A stretch of DNA of 64,000 bases, taken from Bryoerythrophyllum caledonicum (lineage: Eukaryota; Streptophyta; Bryopsida; Pottiales; Pottiaceae). The first letter of the stretch is position 1, and each line of letters starts with the position of its first letter. Below the pieces are notes generated by a model. It had not been told where the DNA came from, ran no database searches, and was given only the letters and a program-made list of their open reading frames with translations. Positions 43,563-54,689 of this stretch are shown here, one piece after another. The stretch spans positions 29,592,668 to 29,656,667 of the forward strand of contig OZ020517.1 of NCBI GenBank assembly GCA_963971425.1, in the 5' to 3' direction. The translations under genes and the position numbers were made by a program.

Positions 43563-46500
43563 CTATTGCCTTGAAGAAGAAGGCTCGTCGGTATGATCTG
43601 TTCGAGTGCTACTACGAGTCCGCGGTCTCTGGCTTGGCCTAGCAATCTTCCCCCCCTCTTCGTACTCTCGATCCACGGCTGCGATTTTCCTATGCATCTC
43701 CGACCACCAACTATCGTCGTTGTCATTGCCATCATCCCTCTTCCGCTTCCCGCCAGGATCCACCTTCTTCGCCGTAAAGATTTCCATGACCTTCTTTATT
43801 CGTTCTACCACCTTGTTCACAAAAGCGTCATTCTGTGGGAATGATACCAATAATTTCCCTTCGGGTTTCTGTAGCACATTCCGCCAATAGCCAATGATGT
43901 CCCCAATCCTCCAATCAAATACTTGCACCGCATCCCAATAAGAACAGTCTACGTCCTTAAAAGAATCCTCTTCCGTTGAACTCCGTAGCTTTGCGGCCTC
44001 TTCCAACTTTGCAAGGACCAGGGCTCTTCCCACCAAAGTACGATTGTACTTTTTGTACTCATCTCTCAACTCAATGCCATCGTTTACCTCAAGCCATACA
44101 CCATCTTCTCCCTTCTCAACTCTCCTTGGAGGAAATCGAAAGAAACGCTTGTGCTCAGTGCTCCAATGCCCCCCAAAGTTGCGGCAAAACAACTCTTGTT
44201 GCTCGCCATCTTCAATCTCTCGCGCCCGTATCTCCACCTCATAGTCTTGTGTCATCCAAAATAATGGATCAATTTCCATTCCATACTCCTCGTATAGTTG
44301 GTGAGAAGAAAACTCACTATTCTATATAAGTGGTTTTCTCCACTCACGATAGTTCAAGGATTTCTTCGGAAGCTGATCCAAGGGGAGATTCCATCGGTTG
44401 AACTCGTGCCCCGGTGGCATAACATCTCTTATCCCCATCACTTCGTAGAATCTTGTGCTAATTGGAGAGTGACACATAGGACACGCCGATTCTATCATAG
44501 AACCTGCAGAAATGCAAGTAATATGAAAGTTATGGCCACATTGGCCCAAAATATATGCTCCCTCCGGACCGAAATGATCTTGGCACAAGCTGCATTTGTC
44601 ATTGAGGAATGCCGGGACATGATTGCAAGTATGGATTACTCTTCGCTCCGATTCTACAAAATGTGATGAGAAGGTATTGTAGGGCACCCATCCTTCCTCC
44701 ACTTCTAAAACCCAGTCAATACCATGGCTCTTTCCTTTCCGATGATAGTTTGTGCAATCCATCATCTCCGGTACATCACCCCAAATAGTAATCTTCGTGG
44801 ACTCATGTCCACGTCGTTCAACGAATTTCTTCAATCTTTCCAATGAGGTATCCATGAGTTCACATGATTCTTGTGATTCTGCGGCAAATTTCTTGAGATC
44901 ATGTTGTGCTTTCGAGACCATGGTCTCCATGTCCTGAAGGCGATGAACCCAACCCAACCAAGGCATTGTGTTCTCGTTCCATGATGTGTCGTCCACCAAT
45001 CCCAATGTCCTCCGCAGTATCTCTAGTTCCGCTCGTGCCTCGTCCCTCTCCTTATTTGCCACCTCCAACTTCTGTGCCATCGATTCCATCTCCCCCTCAC
45101 CTTCCACTATCGCCTTCCCTTTTCCAGGCGCTCTTGGTCGTACTTGGCTACTCCTAGCTAGTACTGCCAATTGAACAGAAGATGGCTCAGCCAGTCTGTT
45201 AGATTTGACCGGTGTGGCATCCTCTGCATCGTTCCCTCCAAACTTGGAAAGAGAAAGGTCGTCAGAAGTTCCGGCGCTGTCGTCAATGACTACCACATCC
45301 ACCTCACGAACCCGCGCATTCATCTTTTCTGACATCCTTGTAACGATTCTCCTAGTGGCCTCCAGCTGCAGCTTGTTATCTTCCAATTCCCATTTAAAGT
45401 GTCTAGTGACGGTTTCATTTTTATGGACCTCCTCCTCCATATCCATCACTTTCTGAGTTAGCGCGATCCTATCTTTTAACATTGGCATTATAGAGGAAGC
45501 CAACGTGTCGAAGCCATCAACGGCTAGTAGCACACTCGGAGTGATAGTTGAAATTGTATGAGCCATATCTAGAAGTTGAGGAGCCATTGCTGCAAGAATT
45601 TCGGCCCCGTCCACCAAATTACGTGCCACTCTCACTATTCCATGTATTTGTTCCCATTCGTTCAAATCACTTCCCAGATCGACTGGATGACCAAATTTTG
45701 TTACTTGAGCGCACCCTTCAGCCCACTTAACACTCAAGTCGAGCAAGCGTTTCAACTTATCCTTGTTTGGCATTGTTCGAAGCATTTCTTCAATCTTGGA
45801 AATCAAAGTACCCTTGTCAATGATCGGGTCATTGGAATTTGGTTCCAATGCTTCCCGCGTTGAAGTGCTTGGCCCGGCATACATTGTCTTTGGTGCGATG
45901 CCTTCCAAAGTTTGAACGTTTAGAACAACAGTTTCTTCTCCATCCATATTCTCCCCCCCTCGTTCCGCGTTACCATTGACTTCTCCTCCTACAATCACAA
46001 TATTTGGAATATCTGATTGTACGGGGTCTTCTACCGTCGTTGTCTCCAAACTCTCTTTGGGAATTGTGGTTGACAATATATTGTCAACTACAATATCCAA
46101 ATGTTTGTCAGACTCCATCACAACGGCAACCTCCTCCACCGATGCTTGTATACTCTGCATGGTATCCACCACTGTCATCTGACGAGGCTTTTTCTTCAAC
46201 TCCTCCAAAATAGCCTTGGTCAAGGTCGATTCAGGATTGAATAAATCAGGAATATGCTTCTATTTTTGCCCAATCCTAAGCGGATACTGTTTTGTAGTCG
46301 GAAACGTGCTCCAATCCACCTTTTGTTTCAAGACAACCTCGATGTATCTCATTGATAGTAGGCTGTAATTGAAAAACCCTTTGGTTCTTGGGCGATTCTC
46401 AAACAAAGCCCGCCAAACCTCCTCCGCACAATGAATGAAGTGATCATCTTTGCACATCCACGGCTTGCAAGCAAAGTAAGCCGTATGACTTATGTGGCAA

Positions 46501-46732
46501 TCTCTTGGCCAAAGTTTATTGATGTGGTACATCTTCACGTATTTCTTGCATGTCTTGGATACCCAGTAATCCTCCATTTCAGCCTCCCAACCTTCGTCCG
46601 CCTGAATGTCTTCATTGTCCAAAATCTCCCACCGTAGATCATGAGTAGCACCTTTCTATTTGAACCGTTTCTTTGACTCTCCCATTCCAATTTCACTCAC
46701 ATCTTCCACCACGATCCGCTTCTTCGTCGCCA
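43563..46732 (-). pseudogene. Long RING-finger / CKxYVKM-domain gene broken only by TAG codons
   Basis: One frame of 1,056 codons from MATKKRIVVED, with TAG after RFK (46655), after GQK (46260) and after KPLI (44322); no frameshift and no TAA or TGA. Residues about 40-150 contain GWEAEMEDYW…CKKYVKMYHINKLWPRD, shared with 52493-53857. The middle is helical/coiled. A RING-H2-like finger follows near 44490-44610 (CSLC…CGHNFHITC…CPMC). The last 238 codons (MEIDPLFWM…) are charged and end SSSRQ-TAG. A RING suggests ubiquitin ligation by family analogy. It lies convergent to the hAT gene, perhaps as an accessory protein of one element. Confidence 0.65.
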
Positions 46733-46929
46733 TGATAATGCTTGCTTTTAAAAAAACAAACACGGACACTCCAATATTAATTCGTGAATTAATGGTTTGG
46801 AAATTAAGAAACGGTTTATCCGGTCACAATAAAAGGACCCCCGTCTCCTCACCTAGTAAGAGCAACAAGTACAGAAAATTGTAATTGCAGCACATCCGAC
46901 TCGGCATGAGAGGAGAGGAAGTGAGGAAA

Positions 46930-46975
46930 AAAGAAGTGGCCGTCTGCATGTATAATATGCGGACGGCCGCCTAAC
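46930..46975. promoter_or_regulatory. CGGACGGCC palindrome cluster, gene-proximal half
   Basis: GGCCGTCTGCAT and ATGCGGACGGCC form an inverted pair around TATAAT-like sequence, about 200 bp upstream of the minus-strand gene start at 46732. The cluster resumes at 47905 beyond the inserted element. Confidence 0.55.
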
Positions 46976-46979
46976 CTAA

Positions 46980-47904
46980 CCTCTAAAGGACGACGATCTA
47001 ATTCGCTCTAAAACCAGTCCAAAACTGCCACTGTCAAAAAGAGAGATGAAAATCACATTTTAAAGTGAATTTTGGATTTTCAACCGTAAGATCTTAAAAT
47101 AGAATTCCATATAAACATGCCATCAAATTTTGGTTGCAATCCACCGCACGGATTGATATATTTTAGTGTTTAAAGTCAAAACAATGGTTCACTTTCATCC
47201 CTGCGTTGAGTAGATCAGCTGACTTTGACTTCATTTTGTATCAAATTTTTGCATTGTACAAGGTCTAAATCTTTTACCATTGTCTTAAGCATGATGTTAT
47301 TTTCCAACACACGAATTTTTAGAGGTAAAAAAGGGGTGTAGCATATTCAAAACAAGTGTGCAAGGAGTGGAGGTTCAAAAATTGCCATTTCACGTTTTAT
47401 TTTTTTGTGAACTACGTATGTATTCAAATGATAATCCAAACGGTCAATAAGAATTTTTTCACCATATATTGTTGTTGAAAAAATAAAAAGTGAAAAATAC
47501 AAAGATCTCTAGGTTTTAGGTAGAAAAGATGAAGTTTTTTTCCCCCGTTGCCCGACAATGTGTGAAAATGTTTGACTTGGAATAAAATGCCTTTTTACAC
47601 TAAAGACAAGATTTTTTTTTGAAAATTTCTAAATAAGGAAATATTATTTATATGTGTGAAAAATCTCAATGTCAATAGAAACTTTTGTCAAAAAATTTGG
47701 AGGTGCCCAAAGTCCCACTTTTGGCTTTAAGTGGTACTAACTTTCAAACCACAAATCCAAAAAAAATAAAAATAAATATCTCCACGAAGCTCTTATCAGA
47801 TCCTATCTTGGAAGAAAAATTCAATTAAAAAAGATTTTTTTCGAGTTGTAGGTACATGCCCGAAATCCAAAATGACCCCGGGGGGACGTTTAGTCTTTTA
47901 GGGG
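46980..47904 (+). mobile_element. MITE-like element B (TTAA family) with CTAA duplications
   Basis: Starts CCTCTAAAGGAC and ends GTCTTTTAGGGG; CTAA on both sides (46976-46979 and 47905-47908). At 925 bp it is almost the length of element A (923 bp) and shares internal sequence in inverse orientation. It splits the GC-rich cluster into 46930-46975 and 47905-48055. No ORF. Confidence 0.72.
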
Positions 47905-48063
47905 CTAACCAGGCGGCCGTTCGAACCGGCGGACGGCCAATCGGTCGGGCCCACTGGGTCGGCGGTCGGCCAATGGGCCGTCGGCGCCGGCAGGCCGTCC
48001 GCCACATGGCCGTCCACCATACGGCCGACCGCCGGGCTCGCGTCCGTCAGCCTCCTGGGACTG
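47905..48063. promoter_or_regulatory. CGGACGGCC palindrome cluster, outer half
   Basis: GC-rich island in AT-rich DNA with about five GGCCGTCCG/CGGACGGCC-type words in 150 bp. Together with 46930-46975 it would have been one block before element B inserted. Possibly subterminal transposase sites, a promoter, or both. Confidence 0.55.
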
Positions 48064-49600
48064 TTTTTTTTGGGATCTTCTTTCTTTTTTTTTTCTTTTT
48101 TTTTTCCTTCTTTTTACCATTTTTTCTCCTTTATTTTTTCCTTCGTTAAAAGTAATGGAAGGTGTTAATGTCGAAGTACCGTGACAGTTTTCCACCAAAA
48201 ACACTTCAAAAGTATTGGATTATAGTGAAATGAACAAAGAAGGAAAAAAAAACTTCAATTTTTAGTTCTGACCATGGGATTTCAATTAAGACTTAGTAAG
48301 TAATGTACTCACAGAATTTCATAGTTAACTTAGTCTCCTACATAGAATAAAGTATGAGAAAAAATTTAGGGGGCAACAATGATGAAGTCCTCCTACGCAC
48401 CATCTAGACATTGCCTCTTGGGCAAAGGGAAAAACAAGTTTTGATTCAACTTTGAACGTTATGATTTTACAAATGAAAAACATCCAACAATTGAAATTTG
48501 AATCAGTTCTTCTAAACCCGGTTGCATATTGAAATCCATACTATGCCCCATCCGCACTAATTGGGACCTCAACAACAATAATTAGGGTCCCCAACAACAG
48601 CTAAAAGGGCCCCCGGCAACAGTGGTTGGGGCCCCCGACAATAGCTGATGGGGTCTCAACAACAGCTGCTAGGGTCTGCCCGACTAATTTCAGCCTCCAA
48701 ACATAGCACTTTTTGGAGTGGATGGAGGCCCAAATCATGTCTAAAGAACACAAGAATTGGCTCACTTGTTATTTGGCTATGCTTCAAGAGGATCTTATAG
48801 TTACTTTTTGAATATTTTTCTCCCATTGAGCTCTACATGGAATTTAATTTTGAGGGATTTTTTACTGTATTTCAGTGTTTCTAACCCCCAAGGATGTTTA
48901 GGGGTTAATGTTAAATTGTATTTGGATTGAAAATATGTTTGAAAAAGTAAAACTAGATTCAAAATCGGAGATGAAAAAGGGCACCCTTAGATTTAGGGTT
49001 AAGGGTTTAGTATATATGAAGGGGCTAGTTTTTAAGTTATATGTAAGAAATATGCCACATTACACCAATTATTTGCCATGTGAATGCCACGTGGAAATTG
49101 TTGAAATTTTTGGATTGAAACATTGATAAGTTTGTAATAAACTTGCTTTAAAAAATGGGTCCATTTCAAACATGGGTAACTATGAAAATCTACAAAACTA
49201 CAATTCAAACTCATCTTGCCATTGCCGACCTTTATCGTTCTAGGATTCGAACCGGAGACTGCAAAGAATTTCAATAGTGGACCAATTGAATTTGTAGTTT
49301 CTGTGAAGGCGTTTAGGGTCGTTCAATTTTTATGTATACATGATGCTATATTACCTTGACTATTTCTCCAACAAAAAAATTAAATTTCCAACCCTAAAAC
49401 TATAATTCGTACCGTGCTTTGGATGGAAGATTTTCGGGTTGTAGCAATTTTTATGTATATCAACCGAAGAATCTCACAACCATGGCGGGGTTTGAACTAT
49501 AGATTTTGATCAACATTTTTTATTCATGATACATAAATACATACAAATAGTGCCAACCATGGTGGTTCAGTGAAGTCGATTAAAATGTGGTGGGACAGTG
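48064..49600. other. Non-coding AT-rich stretch
   Basis: Contains T-rich and A-rich runs, the 22-bp minisatellite at 48568-48683, and an isolated TTTAGGGGTTAA at 48897-48908 that looks like a stray end of the TTAA family. No supported gene. Confidence 0.5.
48568..48683. repeat. 22-bp minisatellite, about 5 copies
   Basis: Units of 22 bp with the pattern CCCCRRCAACAGCTRNTAGGGY repeat about five times with several differences each. Confidence 0.8.
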
Positions 49601-51500
49601 TGGGCACCCTTGAATAATTAGTTGATTTGGGTTGTAGGATCCAACAAACGATATGTCATGCCAATTCCGGCAGTGCACAATCTGCATCCTTTAGGTTTTT
49701 GTATAAATTCATGGCATTTAATAAATTGTTTAAGTAATACATTTCTGGAATTTGGTGTAATGTTATGCTATGTCATGCTTACACAATTACTAATATGACC
49801 ACATTGGATATTATGTTTTGTTCATGTTGGAGATTAGAATGGAAATACAAAGAGAAGAAAATGTTAGACGGAAGATGTAGAAGAAAAGTGTAGGAAATTA
49901 GAGAGAAGTAGAAAGAAAATAATACAAATGGAAGAGAGGGACAACCAAATAAAAATTAAACTGTCAAGTAAACTAGAAAGAGAAGAGAACCAGAGAGAGA
50001 GAGGGACAATTATAAATGTACACCTTATTAAATTTGAAACATCTTGTTTTCTCTTGTACAAGATGTCTTATAAACCTTCTCATTGATTGTTTGGATAAAC
50101 ATTCTAAAAGATGCCGGGTGCACAAAAAAGTGAAATGTGAATTGGCCATGTTTGAACCTCCACTCCTTGCACAAATTTGTTTGAATATGCTACTCCCGTT
50201 TCTTACCTCTATAAATTGGTGTATATGGAATTAACATCAAGCTTCACAGAACAATATAAAATTATGAACTTTTGGATTGGATCAGGGTTTAGGGAAAGAA
50301 AAGTCAAAGTCTAGAATACCAGTCAACGATGGAAGAAAATGAACAATTTTTTTTTACTTTACACACTATAATCTATCAATCCATGCTCTTATGGTTGCAA
50401 CCATAAGAGCATGGTGTGTTCATATAGAAGTCTACTTTAGGATCTTACGATTTAAATTCTAAAGATCACTTGAAAAATGTGATTGCTATGCCTCTTTTCC
50501 GATGTGACGGTTTTGGACTAATTTTTTAGCTAAATTGGCCATGTTCCTTTAGAGTTTCAAACAAGGGTAAAATATTTAGACCTTGCATATTACTTAAATA
50601 TGATACGAAGTGTTGTCAAAGTCTTAGTGTCTCATGAATATGGATCAACGCAGGGAAGAGAATAAGTTGTTGTTTGGATTGTAAACCCCATGATTTAACT
50701 ATCCATGCGGTCGATAGGAACCAAATATATGAACACGCCATATTGTATTAGTTGCAAACTATCACAAGAATCGATAGATTATAGTGTCTATGTAATGTTT
50801 GAAGTACAGAAGTTCCAAATCTTTTACCATTGTCTTAAAAGTTAGGCATCATGTTCATATCCAATACACCAATTTCTAGAGGTAAATGAGGGGTGTAGCA
50901 TCTTCGAGATAATTCAACAACAAGTGGAGGTTCAAGAATGGCCAATTCACGTTACAATCACTTGTGAACTAAATATCTTTTAGAATGCTTATCCATATTC
51001 CAATTGGTCAATTAAAGGGTGTACATCACATCTTTTTGGAGAACAAAAGAAGAAGTGAAAAAACAAAAAAAAATTGTAAGTTTTATTGAGGAAAAGAAGA
51101 AGTTTTGTTGCACATTGCACAAAAAATGGTGAAATTATTTTACTTCGAATAAAATGCAAATTTACAATGAAGACCATCATTTTTTTGGAAAACGTTTAAA
51201 GAAAAAAATATTTCAGATGAGTATGAAAAACCTCAATGAGTGAATGTCAATAGACAACTCTATAAAAGGATTTTAGATGCCCATGCTCCCCTTTCTTGAC
51301 TATGGGTGGTACTAAATTTGAAACCACAAATCTACAAAAAAAACTAATTTATACATTCAAATAGCTCTTCCCAGGGACAAAGTAACATAAAAATTTCAAA
51401 AGTTGTTTCTTCATATTCGCAATCTAGAAACCTGCCCAAAATTAAAAACTCGCTGCGAAGGAGATTTACTCATGTAGAGGCCAAAAATCCTCCCATACAA
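49601..51500. repeat. Rearranged, folded-back copies of the TTAA-family element
   Basis: 50400-50690 matches 46985-47290 in inverse orientation, and 50815-51480 matches about 47270-47890 in direct orientation. 50090-50240 also matches the 47310-47440 region inverted. As a result 50090-50380 and 50770-51010 form inverted arms. The copies are more diverged than A or B. No gene. Confidence 0.65.
50381..50414. repeat. 34-bp perfect palindrome
   Basis: Two perfectly complementary 16-base arms (CCATGCTCTTATGGTT and its complement) around GC, lying within the larger fold-back. Confidence 0.95.
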
Positions 51501-51894
51501 AGTTATGCCTATGCCGTGGGCAATATACCCTTGGCCCTTGGAACATTGTGCCCGTGGGCCATTCCAATTTCCTCCTGGTGAGTCAAACATAAAAAAAAAG
51601 AAACGAGCATCTCTTACATGTTATGTAAGATATTTTAAGTGGAACCGATATTAAGAAACTATATAAAACTGAGCTTCCACGTGCACAATGGAATATCCTC
51701 GTGAATGCGCACAAAATCTTCCCGACATTCTTCCGACCATAAAAGCATGTGACCGGATCTCCAGATCTGGAGTGCACGTGCAAAGTCAACCGTCCCAGAA
51801 AAGGAAGTGGAGGACCAGGGAAGGGAGTTGAGAGGGGAGAGAGTTGGGAGGGGAGGGAGCGTAAGGAAGTGGAGGACCGAAGAGGGGAGGGTGA
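51501..51894. other. Non-coding, ending in a purine-rich tract
   Basis: 51790-51894 is strongly purine-rich (GGGAGGGGAG, GGAAGTGGAGGACC twice). It leads directly into the GC-rich palindrome cluster. No supported gene. Confidence 0.5.
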
Positions 51895-52130
51895 CCGATC
51901 GGGGTCGGCCGCGGACGGCCGTGGTCGGACTCTGCGGACGGATCCGATCGGACGGCCGAGATCGATCTGACGGTCATGTCTGCGGACGGCCGCAACCGTC
52001 CGTGGCGGCATCGTGGCCGTCCGATCGGGCGATACGCCCAAGGCTGTCCGCCATTGGACGGCTCGGACGATTCGCCGACCGACCACCGAGGCCGTCCGCC
52101 ACTTGCGGTCGGCATAAAAGGCGGACGACC
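51895..52130. promoter_or_regulatory. Dense CGGACGGCC/GGCCGTCCG palindrome cluster upstream of 52493
   Basis: About ten GGACGG/CCGTCC words in 235 bp, several as full CGGACGGCC, in both orientations. GCATAAAAGG at 52112-52121 near its right edge could be a TATA element. The same type of cluster lies upstream of the homologous gene at 46732. Confidence 0.6.
52113..52120 (+). promoter_or_regulatory. TATA-like box
   Basis: CATAAAAG lies inside the GC-rich cluster. The coding start at 52493 would be about 150 bp away if the 215-bp element C and one TTAA are discounted. Unproven. Confidence 0.35.
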
Positions 52131-52232
52131 GACCTTTCTCCCACACTCTAGTGGGCGAGCTCGTTGCTTTGGTATATTCTACCGAATCGCTTGCACCCCC
52201 TCAAGTGGCTCATTATTTCATAATTCATTTAA

Positions 52233-52447
52233 CCCGTAAACGACAAGAGTCTCCTTTGGGGGGATTCCTTGATTTTTGGGCAGGTTCCTAAAATTTGAAA
52301 ACAAATCAATTTTCTCTGAAATTTTTATTCTAGATTGCCTTTGATAAGAGCTTCATGGACACATTTTTATTTTATTTTTTGGATTTGTGGTTTGAAAGTT
52401 AGTATCACTTATAGTTTTTGAGGGAAATTGTCAAGGAACTTTAGGGG
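52233..52447 (-). mobile_element. MITE-like element C (215 bp, TTAA duplications)
   Basis: Starts CCCGTAAACGAC and ends …ACTTTAGGGG, with TTAA on both sides (52229-52232 and 52448-52451). Internal phrases TTTGGGCAGGTTCCTA and AGAGCTTCATGG are shared with element A at 31440-31540. A deletion derivative of the same family, it sits between the putative promoter and the gene at 52493. Confidence 0.75.
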
Positions 52448-52492
52448 TTAATTCCCATTCATTCATTTAATTGTTTGTTCTAGTTAGGGAAG

Positions 52493-53857
52493 ATGCCAAG
52501 GTCCAACCGGCCCATTGCGCCAAAGGGGAAAGCCCCCGAGATGAATTGGGACGCAACGGACAATCCAGATGTTGTTGCGGAGTACGGATGGCAGGATGAG
52601 GAAGAGAGGCTGTGGACTTGCACCATGTGCAAGAGGTACGTGAAGATGAAGCACCTCATGAAGTTGTGGCCCAGGGCACAAGCAAGGATATCGGGGCCGC
52701 GGCGCGAAGGTCTAGCGAGCAATTGTCTGAGCGACCATTTCCGCCATCGATATCATGAGGTCACTGTTGCGGTGGGTGTGCGCAACTCGAGGCCGGAGAT
52801 CATGTTGTATTCGAACATGGCGATGGTTTGGGCGGAAATCGTCCTACACAAGGATGTGGAGTGGCGCACCGTGGCGGGCCGCAATGTCAGCCTGATGGAT
52901 CGAATTGCCCATTTTATACCAACCACCTGAAATCAACCGAGTGATTGTTGGCCACGTTGGTCAAACCGAAGATCCGGGGACAATTCCGATGCCCACCAAC
53001 AACGGCAGACACCTCCAGAAGAGTACGGGGGACATAACTACAACGACTACAACCATGGCAATGATATGGGTTCCGCGCCTATAACATTTGGTGGAGGGAG
53101 TGGCAGCCATTACTACGAAGGCGACTAATGTGGTACAGGGACCAACACCCCTCAAAGCGAGATTCCAACGCATCTAAGGGGTACGTATGAGTCTGGTCGT
53201 AATTTTGCGCCTGTATCATTTGGTGGGGGGAGTGGCAGCCATTACTATGAAGGCGGCCAATGTGGTTCAGGGACCAATACCCCTCAGAGCTATACGCCAA
53301 CGCATCCAAGGGGTACGTACGAGTTTGGTCGTAATTCCCCTCGAAAAGAGAAAGAACACTACACCCCAAACTCTACACCTGTCTATTACGACGGATATGG
53401 CGGTTCTTACCATAGATATGGCCGTTCTTTGGATGGTGGCCAATGTGGTACAGGGACCAACACCCCTCAGAGCTATATGCAATCTGATCTAAGGGATACG
53501 TACGAGTCTGGTCGTAATTCCCCCGGAAAAGAGAAAGAACACGACACTCCAAACCCTGGACACGTCTATTACGACGTATATGGCCATCCTTACGATGGAT
53601 ATGGCCGGAGATTAGATGGGAGAGACAACACACTTCCATCAACGTTTCCACCTCGTCAGAACAAAGATGCCGAGTTTGAAACACAAATGCATGAAGCCAC
53701 AATACAAAGCCAGTACGAGTACATCCGTAGGCTCGAAGATGAATCTCGCTACATGAACATGCAATACAATAACTTCTATGATGTTTATTCAAGCGGGCCG
53801 TACTCAAGTGGCGTTGGGCCAAGTCAAAAACGTGATACTGACTCAGATTCCGATTAA
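52493..53857 (+). pseudogene. CKxYVKM-domain gene with Gly/Tyr-rich repeats
   Basis: One frame of 455 codons from MPRSNRPIAP to TAA, interrupted by TGA at 52928 and TAA at 53128. Residues about 17-145 match the N-terminus of the RING gene (GWQDEEERLW, CKRYVKMKHLMKLWPR, DVEW). After that come Gly/Ser/Tyr-rich repeats: GGGSGSHYYEGG, C-G-T-G-T-N-T-P-Q-S, GTYESGRNSP-KEKEH and VYYD-YG units recur two to three times. A helical, acidic tail ends DTDSDSD. No RING is seen. The DxDSDSD end with following AT-rich DNA suggests that the final TAA is genuine. Function unknown. Confidence 0.62.
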
Positions 53858-54689
53858 TCATACACGGTCTTTGTGTAATGTAATCCATGTGGATAATGTC
53901 TTCATGCGAGAACAATGTTGACTATTTTGTAAATTTAGAAGGTCATTCTTTAAGATCTTCAAATTGATGTTTATTAAATATTTCTATGTTGCGGCCATGT
54001 CAATGTGGATGATGAATGTACAATGCATGCTACGTGTTTCCAAATGAATTTTATTTATTATTTTTTAGTATAAGTGGATGTGTGGAATGAGAAATTTTTA
54101 TACATTTCAACTTTTCATTCACCTCATAAAAGTTAAAGAGTATTTCATATCATTTCATGTTAAACAATTTTTTTTTACAACCTGTACCTCTAAAGTTCCT
54201 TGAGTATTTCTCACCCAGAAGTTAAAGCAAGAAGAGAAACGCCGGTCCGCAAAGGGGCCGGCGTGAATAAAGAATCTGTTTGTTCCATCACTAAGACCAT
54301 GCCCACCAGATACCGTGTTGGGGAGGGCTTGGTTTCTTTTCAATTTTGCGTTGGTGTAGTAGAATGGACATACCCTGTTGAATGGCAACGGTGTTAAGAA
54401 TATTGAAAGTGTGTGAAATTGTTTCGATGGAGATTTTAAAGGTATCTGAAAAGGATATTTATAGATGGGATAAAGGTGGTGGCACGAGCGTCGGCAGTGA
54501 TTACAGTAAGCGAGTCCATTTTCCATCCGAGGGCAACGATGTCATTAATAAGGGGTTGTTGGGTTGGTATTCATTTATTTTGTTTTCAATTGTTTACGGG
54601 GAGAATCTATCATTACAATATGTGAATTTGATGAATTGAATGGTATACTCTTGGTTAATGTGGTCGGGTGTAGGGTCATTGTATGGTAG
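53858..54689. other. Non-coding spacer
   Basis: AT-rich 3' region of the preceding gene, then mixed sequence. Frames at 54155-54526 (minus) and 54382-54639 (plus) overlap in opposite directions and show no recognisable motif. Confidence 0.45.

Larger units (their letters stand above)
39762..48063. mobile_element. Putative two-gene hAT-family transposon
   Basis: Convergent hAT transposase (plus) and RING gene (minus) lie between CAGTTTACCCGGAG (39762, plus) and CAGTCCCAGGAGG (48063, minus). Both termini are followed inward by GTCCG/GGACG words and GCCCGGC. hAT ends usually start CAG/TAG and carry subterminal repeats. The left subterminal block is mostly lost in the assembly gap. Candidate 8-bp flanks match only about 5 of 8, so the boundaries are tentative. 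Confidence 0.4.

Noticed and set aside
17928..46732. A nuclear code with TAG/TAA as Gln, claimed as fact
   Set aside because: TAA at 53857 and TAG at 43048 look like real ends, and TGA breaks at Trp/Arg codons fit simple C-to-T decay; kept only as an alternative to test.
39754..48071. Firm 8-bp target duplication for the hAT composite
   Set aside because: The flanks agree at only about 5 of 8 positions in T-rich DNA, too weak to claim.
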